NCBI GenBank assembly: GCA_038211505.1
Contig: JBBQVO010000107.1
Span: 1-11,391 of the forward strand
DNA: 11,391 bases
DNA from: JBBQVO01 sp038211505
Lineage (GTDB): Bacteria > Chloroflexota > Dehalococcoidia > DSTF01 > JACRBR01
Direction: 5' to 3'
Shown: positions 4,800 through 9,973 of the stretch, piece by piece
How the letters are laid out: every line of letters starts with the position of its first letter
How positions within the stretch are numbered: the stretch's first letter is position 1
The notes under the pieces: generated by a model
Seen by the model: only the letters and a program-made list of their open reading frames with translations
Databases searched by the model: none
Told to the model about the DNA's origin: nothing
Translations under genes and position numbers: made by a program

Positions 4800-7592
4800 C
4801 TACGGCCCGGTGTTAAGCCGCACAGTGACGCCGCCATCCCACCAGTTCGCCGTCACGATGTCCAGCTTCGTGTCGGCGTTCAGGCGGCCGACGGCGACGG
4901 CGAACGATCCCTGCCCGACGACGTAGTCTGTCTTCGGCAGGAATGTGCCCGTGCCCGTGCCGAGCAGCACACTGATCGAATCGCCGCCCGGGTGGATCAG
5001 TGACGGATAGTTGCCGTTGATGTTCGCCGAGATGATGTCGAGCTTGCCGTCGCCGTTGATGTCGGCGATCGCCACGCCCTTCGGCGTGACGCCGGTCGTG
5101 TAGTAAGCGGCGGGCTGGAACGTTCCGTTGGCGTTCCCGAGATAGACGCTGACGTTGTCGCTCGCGTCGTTGGCGCAAACGAGGTCGGGATGTGTGTCGC
5201 CGTTGAGGTCGGCCGTCCGCAGCGAATGCGGTTCGACGCCGCTGGCGTACTGCACCGATGGCAGGAAGCCGCCCGTGCCGTTGTTGATCAAGATGCTGAT
5301 CTGGTTGGAATCGTGATCGGCGATGGCGAGGTCGAGCTTCAGGTCGCCGTTGAAGTCCTTCGCCACGATCGAGTGCGGCGCCGCGCCGACGGCGTACTTC
5401 GTCACGCCGCCAAAGGTGCCGTTCCCGTTGCCGAGCAGCACGCCCGCCTGCGGCGCGCCCCAGCCGGCGCAGGCGATGTCCATCTTCGTGTCACCGTTGA
5501 TGTCGGCGATCGTTACCTCGTGCGAGTTCGTGCAAGCCGGGTAGTCCACCTTGGGCTGGAAGCTGCCGTCGGCGTTGCCGAGCAGCACGCTGACGGTGCT
5601 GTCGACCTGGTTCGCGGTGACGGCGTCGAGGATCGCGTCGCCGTTCAGGAATCCGAGCGTCACCGACTTCGGGAAGCCGCCGGTCGGGTAGCCGAGGGCC
5701 GCCGCGAAGTTGCCCGCGCCATCGCCGATCAGCACGCTGATTGTGCTGGCGGCGGCATTCGCCGTGACGAGATCCATCTTCGTGTCGCCGTTGACATCGG
5801 CGATCACGACGGAGTGTGTCTCCGCACCCGTCGGATACGCCGTGCCCGGGCCGAGCAGCCCCGTGCTGGCGCCCGTCGTGAATGTATGGTCCGTGCTCGT
5901 CGCGAGGTTGCCGGCGGCGTCACGCGATCGCACGCGGTAGTGATAAAGGGTGCTCGGCGAGAGGCCGTTGACCGCGAGGCTGTGCGACGTCAGCAGCATC
6001 CAGTTCATCGCCGTGAACGATCCGTAGCTCGCCGTGAGGCCGTATTCGACCTGTGAGTCAGAGACTTCGTTCGTCGTCCACGTGACGGTCGCAGACGTCG
6101 ATGTCGTCGCGGCGACGGCGACCGAGATCACGGGCGCCGTCGGGTCCCCGCCGGTGCAGGTGAGCTTCGCATCGGCCCAATCGCCGTGGTCGCTGTTATC
6201 GTCGACGCCCTTCGCCGCGACGAGCCGCAGCGTGCTGACGCCAGAGAGCGGCACGTTGACGACTGTGGCCGCGTCAGCGCCCGTCTTCACGGGCGACTGA
6301 TAGAGCCGCGTAGTCGTGTTGTTCCACACCTCGAATGTCACCGACCCGTTGGGCGACGGAATCTCGTCATCGATGCCGACGCGCGCCGAGAACGCCGTGC
6401 ACGTGCTCGGGATGGCGAAGCGAAGATCGCCATCCGCATGCACGCCGAGGCCCTTGATCGACACCGCGCCGTTGATCGTCAGCGGACCTCCGTCGCCGGC
6501 AGCGTCCTCGCCGTTCGAGCGATCGCGCTCGTACGGGCCGAAGCCGTTGATCGGCGTCCCCGTCGGCGCCAGATCGGAGACGTAGATGGTGATCGTGCCG
6601 ACGCCGCCCGGGCAGGCGCCGAAGTGCTGCGCGGCGAGAAGCAGATCCGTAGAATTCGTCGCGCCGTTCGAGTTGATGTCGTACACCGGATTGTACGCCG
6701 CCGCCGCCGAGCCCCCGAAACGCAGCGCGACCAGCAGCAGATCCTTCGAGTTCACCGTGCTGTCGCCGTTCACGTTGCCGATGCACGGCCCCGGCGTCCC
6801 CGTCGCCGTCGACGTACGCGTCGGCGTAGATGTGGACGTCGACGTGGGTGTCGTTGTCGATGTCGGGGTCCGCGTCGGAGTCGCCGTGAGCGTAGGTGTC
6901 GCGGTCGCGGTCGCGGTGTTGGTTGCGGGCGACGTGTTCGTAGCCGTCGGTGTCGCCGTGTCGAGCGCGCCGTTCGAGAGCGCGACTTTGTCGAAGTACA
7001 CGCCGTCCCCTTGCGCGATCGCATGCACGATGAGACTGATCTTGACGAACTGTTGCGCCTGGCTGTTGAACGCGTTGCCGTTAAACGTCAGCCAACCGCC
7101 GTTCGGTGTCAGCGTGCCCGAGGAGTGCGCCTGCGCGTTCACGCTACAGACGTTGTCGTCATAGAAGTCAGAGTCAATCGAGGCGCTCTGCGTATCGCTG
7201 CCGCCGGAGACCACCTTGTAGCTGCCCGCCAGCTGATAGCTCGCAGCCGGCGACGCGCCGAGATCGATGCACTGAAACGCCGCGGCGTCGCCCGCCCCGC
7301 TGACAGCACGAGTCACCTTGCCCGCGCCGCTGCCTGGACTAAGATCTGCATCCTCGCCCGGCGCGTGCTGAATCGCCGCGCTGGCATCGATCGCCCAGCC
7401 GCCGGCGTCGACATCGAAGTTGCCGTTCGAGATGAGATCCGGCGCCGCAGAGACGCGTCGATCATTCGATAGCGTTGCGATCGTGAAGAGAAGAGCCGCC
7501 GCCGTGAGCGACATAAGCGCGAGGTGTCTCAAGCGAGACCAATCGCGCCGCAGACTCCGGAACGATCGACGATGGCGCTCGGAAACGGTCAT
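4800..7592 (-). CDS. Secreted FG-GAP/VCBS propeller protein with dockerin, NPCBM and FN3 domains
   Basis: The protein has 930 residues; ATG 7592 is supported by GAGGA seven bases upstream. Order of parts: hydrophobic export segment 24-41 after a basic N terminus, ending near SAA 48-50; CBM4/9-like jelly-roll 52-208 (NGNFDVDAGGW start); Thr-Pro/Ser linker 210-268; dockerin-like pair of loops 270-327 (NVNGDSTVNSKD, DINSNGATNSTD) bracketed by C270 and C327; NPCBM domain about 332-480 (GLGVHADGDLRF, HGDWADAKL); fibronectin III 486-574; then seven FG-GAP/VCBS repeats 583-930 with loops such as DVNGDTKMD and DINGDGKLD. Seven repeats fit one beta-propeller, with several calcium loops intact and blades 2 and 7 deviating (FLNGDAILD, RLNADTKLD). 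Likely an extracellular or surface glycan-binding protein. No catalytic domain is recognised. Confidence 0.9.
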   Translation of the reverse strand: MTVSERHRRSFRSLRRDWSRLRHLALMSLTAAALLFTIATLSNDRRVSAAPDLISNGNFDVDAGGWAIDASAAIQHAPGEDADLSPGSGAGKVTRAVSGAGDAAAFQCIDLGASPAASYQLAGSYKVVSGGSDTQSASIDSDFYDDNVCSVNAQAHSSGTLTPNGGWLTFNGNAFNSQAQQFVKISLIVHAIAQGDGVYFDKVALSNGALDTATPTATNTSPATNTATATATPTLTATPTRTPTSTTTPTSTSTSTPTRTSTATGTPGPCIGNVNGDSTVNSKDLLLVALRFGGSAAAAYNPVYDINSNGATNSTDLLLAAQHFGACPGGVGTITIYVSDLAPTGTPINGFGPYERDRSNGEDAAGDGGPLTINGAVSIKGLGVHADGDLRFAIPSTCTAFSARVGIDDEIPSPNGSVTFEVWNNTTTRLYQSPVKTGADAATVVNVPLSGVSTLRLVAAKGVDDNSDHGDWADAKLTCTGGDPTAPVISVAVAATTSTSATVTWTTNEVSDSQVEYGLTASYGSFTAMNWMLLTSHSLAVNGLSPSTLYHYRVRSRDAAGNLATSTDHTFTTGASTGLLGPGTAYPTGAETHSVVIADVNGDTKMDLVTANAAASTISVLIGDGAGNFAAALGYPTGGFPKSVTLGFLNGDAILDAVTANQVDSTVSVLLGNADGSFQPKVDYPACTNSHEVTIADINGDTKMDIACAGWGAPQAGVLLGNGNGTFGGVTKYAVGAAPHSIVAKDFNGDLKLDLAIADHDSNQISILINNGTGGFLPSVQYASGVEPHSLRTADLNGDTHPDLVCANDASDNVSVYLGNANGTFQPAAYYTTGVTPKGVAIADINGDGKLDIISANINGNYPSLIHPGGDSISVLLGTGTGTFLPKTDYVVGQGSFAVAVGRLNADTKLDIVTANWWDGGVTVRLNTGP
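4803..5849 (-). repeat. Seven FG-GAP/VCBS propeller repeats (protein level)
   Basis: Seven consecutive units of about 48-59 codons each start with a YxxGxxPHSV-like strand, carry an xDxNGDxKxDL calcium loop and end in SVLLGNGxGTF. They correspond to protein residues 583-930 of the 4800-7592 gene. Unit 6 holds a ten-residue insertion (YPSLIHPGGD region, about 862-871). The number seven matches a single closed propeller. The repeats are diverged in DNA, so they are old rather than recently amplified. Confidence 0.85.
6612..6785 (-). other. Internal dockerin-like domain coding segment
   Basis: Residues 270-327 of the propeller protein hold two EF-hand-like loops, NVNGDSTVNSKD and DINSNGATNSTD, each followed by a DLLL(V/A)A helix. 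Asn replaces Asp at some ligand positions, so calcium affinity may be lower than in a standard dockerin. Cysteines lie at both ends, as in the dockerin encoded at 728-898. An internal position between a Thr-Pro linker and NPCBM is less common than the usual terminal one. Confidence 0.75.
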
Positions 7593-7723
7593 GCGAATTC
7601 CTCATGGGCGGGGCGACGCCCCGATCCTAACACTACGAACACCCCCGCGCCCAAGATGCATCAGGAACCAGCGTCATAACTTGACGGGTCGAGGCCGCGA
7701 AGTCCCAGCGATCACACGATGTC
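7593..7723. promoter_or_regulatory. Upstream region of the propeller gene with leader hairpin
   Basis: This stretch precedes the minus-strand propeller gene. It holds the Shine-Dalgarno GAGGA (7599-7603 on the complement) and a GGGGC-GAC-GCCCC hairpin at 7610-7622 that would lie in the mRNA leader just before the ribosome-binding site, possibly tuning translation. No clear -35/-10 pair was found. Confidence 0.35.
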
Positions 7724-8262
7724 GAACAGCCGTCCCGGCTGTTGCGGAGGACGCGAATCAACACACCCGTACGGGCGCCGCTCGCTGCGCCCTCGCGCCC
7801 GACGGATCAACGTACGGGGCGATGACACGATGTTAGAACAGCCGTCCCGGCTGTTGCGGACGGACGGGAACCACACACCGTAGGGGCGCCGCTCGCTGCG
7901 CCCTCGCCGCCCGGACGGATCAACGTGCGGGGCGATGACAGGATGTTAGAACAGCCGTCTCGGCCGTTGCGGACGGACGGGAATCACACACCGTAGGGGC
8001 GCCGCTCGCAACGCCCTCGCCGCCCGACGGATCAAACGTGCGGGGCGATGACGCGATGTAGAACAGCCGTCCCGGCCGTTGCGGACGGACGGGAATCACA
8101 CACCGTATGGGCGCCGCTCGCTGCGCCCTCGCCGCCCGACGGATCGACGTGCGGGGCGATGACAGGATGTAGAACAGCCGTCCCGGCTGTTGCGGACGGA
8201 CGCGATTCACTCACCGTCGGGGCGCCGCTCGCTGCGCCCTCGCCGCCCGAACGATCACCGCC
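7724..8262. repeat. Tandem array of five ~112-bp hairpin-bearing elements
   Basis: The block beginning GAACAGCCGTCCCGG recurs at 7724, 7836, 7949, 8061 and 8172, giving periods of 112, 113, 112 and 111 bp. Each unit has two inverted repeats: AACAGCCG-TCC-CGGCTGTT and, about 45 bp on, GGGCGC(C)...GCGCCC. The links GACGGATCAACGTGCGGGGC and GATGACAGGATGT are shared. Units 3 and 4 carry CGGCCGTT, which breaks one base pair of the first stem. Frames crossing the array (RTAVPAVADGR or QPGRLFYI peptides) are repeats without coding character. The array has no spacers of differing sequence, so it is not CRISPR. It is probably an amplified intergenic repetitive element of unknown function. Confidence 0.9.
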
Positions 8263-8299
8263 GCTTCCCAGCGTATTGATGATTTCGCACATTTCGCAT

Positions 8300-8505
8300 G
8301 TAGCGTGGGCCTTCCAGCCCGCGCGCGGGCGAGCCTGGCTCGCGGACCGCCGTCCCCCGAACGAATCCAATGTAGCGTGGGCGTTCAGCCCGCGCGGGGC
8401 AGCGCGGTCGGGGCTTCCGTTGTCCGAACATCTCGCACTGTAGCGTGGGCTTTCCAGCCCGCGCGCGGGGCCAGCGTAACTCCCGGGCCGCCGTCGTCCG
8501 AACGA
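8300..8505. repeat. Three ~70-bp copies of a GTAGCGTGGGC hairpin element
   Basis: GTAGCGTGGGC begins at 8300, 8372 and 8440 (spacings 72 and 68). Each is followed by (C/T)TTCCAGCCCGCGCG or a close variant, forming a GCGTGGGC/GCCCGCGC stem with one G-T pair, then a GC-rich stretch ending in a CGTC/TGTCCGAAC-like box. Copy 2 has GTTCAG in place of CTTCCAG. The array lies between the 112-bp array and the 3' end of tRNA-Leu. Such elements are dispersed in several high-GC phyla, as I recall; the function is unknown. Confidence 0.8.
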
Positions 8506-8514
8506 TGCATCGTT
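8501..8514. repeat. 14-bp perfect palindrome abutting the tRNA 3' end
   Basis: AACGATGCATCGTT is a perfect palindrome whose last base is the outer base of the CCA complement of tRNA-Leu. On the minus strand it starts right at the tRNA 3' end and could form a short hairpin in the trailer or be a recognition site. It lies at the end of the third 70-bp element (CCGAACGATG), so it may belong to that repeat. Confidence 0.45.
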
Positions 8515-8602
8515 GGTACCGGGGGTGGGGTTCGAACCCACAAGTCCGTTTCCGGACGACGGATTTTAAGTCCGTTGCGTATGCCAGTTCCGCCACCCCG
8601 GC
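8514..8602 (-). tRNA. tRNA-Leu(UAA), CCA encoded
   Basis: Read on the minus strand the gene is 89 nt long. Acceptor GCCGGGG pairs with CCCCGGT, leaving a G1-U72 wobble, then A73 and an encoded CCA (8514-8516 on the complement). The D arm is GCG...CGC around AACTGG. The anticodon stem ACGGA/TCCGT holds loop CTTAAAA, anticodon TAA at 8568-8566. The variable arm is long, GTCCG-GAAA-CGGAC, as in class II tRNAs. The T arm is GTGGG-TTCGAAC-CCCAC. These features identify a leucine tRNA reading UUA and UUG, rare codons in such GC-rich DNA. All arms are intact, so it is probably functional. It is a single tRNA, not part of a visible cluster. Confidence 0.95.
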
Positions 8603-8612
8603 TTTACGCTCG

Positions 8613-8618
8613 ACTATA
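8613..8618 (-). promoter_or_regulatory. Likely -10 box of the tRNA-Leu gene
   Basis: On the minus strand TATAGT lies 10 bases before the first tRNA base, so transcription would begin about 3-5 bases upstream of the mature 5' end. No good -35 hexamer was seen at 16-18 bases; the upstream sequence is a pyrimidine-rich stretch on the plus strand (purine-rich on this one). Confidence 0.45.
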
Positions 8619-8650
8619 CACGCCAGCGCAACCCCCACATCTCACGCTCG

Positions 8651-8757
8651 CACCACCTCCCGCGTCTCACTCCCCGCCTCCAGCCTCCCGCTTCCCGGCT
8701 CCTTCTTTCCCACGTCTCACCTCCCACTTCTCACTTCCCACCCGCTACCCTGCCCGC
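8651..8757. repeat. Pyrimidine-rich tract (~80% C+T) upstream of the receiver-like gene
   Basis: Of these 107 bases on the plus strand about 86 are C or T. The tract includes reiterated CGTCTCAC, CTCCCACTT and CTCACTTCCCAC-like microrepeats. It holds no Shine-Dalgarno sequence and no ORF of its own. Such strand asymmetry can favour triplex or slipped structures; this is inference. Confidence 0.6.
8746..8751 (+). promoter_or_regulatory. Possible -10 box for leaderless start at 8758
   Basis: TACCCT fits the loose TANNNT form of a -10 box and lies six bases before the ATG at 8758. In bacteria with many leaderless mRNAs this spacing puts the transcript start at or next to the A of ATG. The absence of a Shine-Dalgarno sequence agrees with this, but the motif is weak. 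Confidence 0.3.
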
Positions 8758-9324
8758 ATGCCCCGCACCATCCTCATCATCGCCCCCGACCTCATGTTCC
8801 AGTCCCGCATCGCCGCGACCGCGACCTCACTCAACTTCGCCGTCACCATCGCCGATTCCAACGCGCAGGTAACAGCCGCGCTCGCCCCCGTCCCCCCATT
8901 GCCCGGCGAAGCAGCGGCATCACCCCGCGAAGCGGCGCCATCGCCCCGCGAAGCAGTAGCATCGCCCCGCGAGCCAGTGGCATCGCCCCGTGGAGCAACG
9001 GCATCGCCCCGCGACGCGGTGGCCCTCGCCATCATCGACCTCCACGCCGCCGGCATCGACGCCACCGCCGCCATCCGCGCCGCCCGCGCCGCCGCCATCC
9101 CCGTCCTCGCATTCGGCCGCCACACCGACCCCCAAACCCTCCGCGCCGCCCGCGAAGCCGGCGCCACCACCGTAATCCCCCGCTCCCAGCTAGTCGAAGC
9201 GCTGCCGTCCCTGATCCAGGAACTCACCGATCCCCCGCCCTCGACGCCCCATCCCCAACCCCCGTCGTCCAACATCCAACATCCAACATCTAACGTCGCC
9301 TCGAACCACGACGCGCCGAGTTGA
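8758..9324 (+). CDS. Degenerate response-regulator receiver-like protein with repeat insertion
   Basis: The protein has 188 residues from ATG 8758; the open frame extends upstream, but through the tRNA and repeats, so this ATG is chosen. The fold looks like CheY: strand TILIIAPD (4-11), helix, FAVTIAD strand (27-33), then after a long insertion LAIIDLHAAGID (90-101) with Asp94 where the phosphoacceptor should be, then IPVLAFG, and GATTVIPRS. The conserved Thr/Ser and Lys switch residues are not evident: AFG replaces the usual TA region and RS replaces KP. Residues 55-89 are five 7-residue repeats (SPREAVA type) placed where helix 2 would normally begin. Residues 157-188 are low-complexity Pro/Ser/Asn. 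It may be a pseudo-receiver protein-protein adaptor. No output domain or kinase partner is nearby. Confidence 0.6.
   Translation: MPRTILIIAPDLMFQSRIAATATSLNFAVTIADSNAQVTAALAPVPPLPGEAAASPREAAPSPREAVASPREPVASPRGATASPRDAVALAIIDLHAAGIDATAAIRAARAAAIPVLAFGRHTDPQTLRAAREAGATTVIPRSQLVEALPSLIQELTDPPPSTPHPQPPSSNIQHPTSNVASNHDAPS
8920..9024 (+). repeat. Five 21-bp in-frame tandem repeats (SPREAVA) inside the receiver
   Basis: Units start at 8920, 8941, 8962, 8983 and 9004, each 21 bp (TCGCCCCGCGAAGCAGTAGCA type), encoding SPREAAP, SPREAVA, SPREPVA, SPRGATA and SPRDAVA. A partial PGEAAA precedes them. The period is a multiple of three, so copy number can change without a frameshift. Confidence 0.85.
9269..9296 (+). 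repeat. Heptamer CCAACAT repeat near the 3' end of the receiver-like gene
   Basis: CCAACAT occurs at 9269, 9276 and 9283, followed by the variant CTAACGT. It encodes part of the low-complexity tail (SSNIQHPTSNV). The 7-bp period is not a multiple of three, so gain or loss of a unit would change the last residues only. Confidence 0.7.
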
Positions 9325-9403
9325 CGCGCCGACACCGCGCCCGCCGCACGCGACGGTGATACGGCACCGAGCTTGGCTTCCGGCGCATCGCGCCGTGCCA
9401 TAC

Positions 9404-9421
9404 CATCCGCTTAGGCGGATG
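9404..9421. terminator. Hairpin downstream of the receiver-like gene
   Basis: CATCCGC and GCGGATG are perfect 7-bp arms around TTAG, the last of three hairpins between 9354 and 9421. They could end the transcript from 8758, but no T-run follows, so a factor-dependent or processing role is equally likely. Confidence 0.3.
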
Positions 9422-9647
9422 ATGTGGCGACGCAATATCACGCAAGGTACATCGCGCACGAGCTGACGCGCCGTCGGCCGGCCGCCAGCGGCGATCGCCT
9501 CTCCATGTCTTCCCGCCGCAGCGACACCCCCCATGCCCCACCCCCTGCGCCTGCAACACTTCGGCGGCCGCAATGGCTAAAACGACCGGCTTGTCGCCGC
9601 CGGCAGTTGCGTGCGCCTTCCCGGTGACATGCGAGGGTGCGCGGCCA

Positions 9648-9676
9648 AACAGCCGGGACGGCTGTTCTACATCGCC
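9648..9676 (-). repeat. Inverted dispersed copy of the 112-bp element core
   Basis: On the minus strand this reads GGCGATGTAGAACAGCCG-TCC-CGGCTGTT, matching the first stem and its left flank in the array at 7724-8262 almost exactly, in opposite orientation. The second stem of the array unit is not present here. It shows that the hairpin core can exist apart from the tandem array. Confidence 0.75.
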
Positions 9677-9950
9677 CTGTTCCCCCACAGTCGCCGTGCG
9701 TGGCGGAGTCGCCGTACGTGGCACGGCCGCCCTCGGCCGTTCGGCCCCGCGCAGCGACACCAAAACTACAACCCATGTACCCGATCAGATTCAAATGGGA
9801 ATACATAACTCAACGGTCACGCTCAACCGCACTTTGTGCGCCCCCTCGACACAGAATCTCAACCCCAACCACCCATCCCCGGCGCGCGCCCTCCATCCTC
9901 CACCCTCCATCCTCGCCCGGCCCGCAACCGCGCCCACGAAAAGCGACCCG

Positions 9951-9959
9951 TGCTACAAT
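9951..9959 (+). promoter_or_regulatory. Extended -10 promoter element of gatB
   Basis: TGCTACAAT is an extended -10 (TGn plus TACAAT at 9954-9959). It ends 14 bases before the gatB ATG at 9974, so the transcript would begin about 9966 with a leader of roughly eight bases. No -35 match was seen at the usual distance, which an extended -10 can tolerate. Confidence 0.55.
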
Positions 9960-9973
9960 CGATCGAACGGATC

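Larger units (their letters stand above)
9325..9973. other. Gene-free, hairpin-rich intergenic region
   Basis: No ORF here has a recognisable product or a ribosome-binding site. Visible structure: hairpins CGGTG/CACCG (9354-9369), CGGCGC-ATC-GCGCCG (9381-9395) and CATCCGC-TTAG-GCGGATG (9404-9421); an inverted copy of the 112-bp element core (9648-9676); an 18-bp-spaced direct repeat GTCGCCGTRCGTGGC (9690-9704, 9708-9722); ACGGCCG-CCCT-CGGCCGT (9723-9740); and CCCTCCATCCTC twice, 14 bp apart (9889-9914). The gatB promoter lies at the right end. It looks like accumulated dispersed repeats. Confidence 0.65.

Noticed and set aside
5190..6056. Plus-strand frame of 288 residues opposite the propeller gene, and a similar one at 6186-7472
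   Set aside because: Antisense shadows of GC-rich codons; the minus strand holds clear FG-GAP, FN3 and NPCBM motifs.
7724..8262. CRISPR array
   Set aside because: The units are about 112 bp and similar over their full length; there are no short repeats with variable spacers and no cas genes.
8032..8541. Minus- and plus-strand ORFs across the repeat arrays (RTAVPAVADGR, QPGRLFYI peptides)
   Set aside because: They are translations of tandem noncoding repeats, open by composition; they overlap the tRNA and have no ribosome-binding site.
8501..8602. Integrated element at tRNA-Leu
   Set aside because: No integrase, excisionase or duplicated tRNA 3' fragment was found in the window; only short repeats are present.
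8305..8757. Upstream extension of the receiver-like ORF
   Set aside because: The open frame runs antisense through tRNA-Leu and the pyrimidine tract; the receiver fold begins at the ATG 8758.
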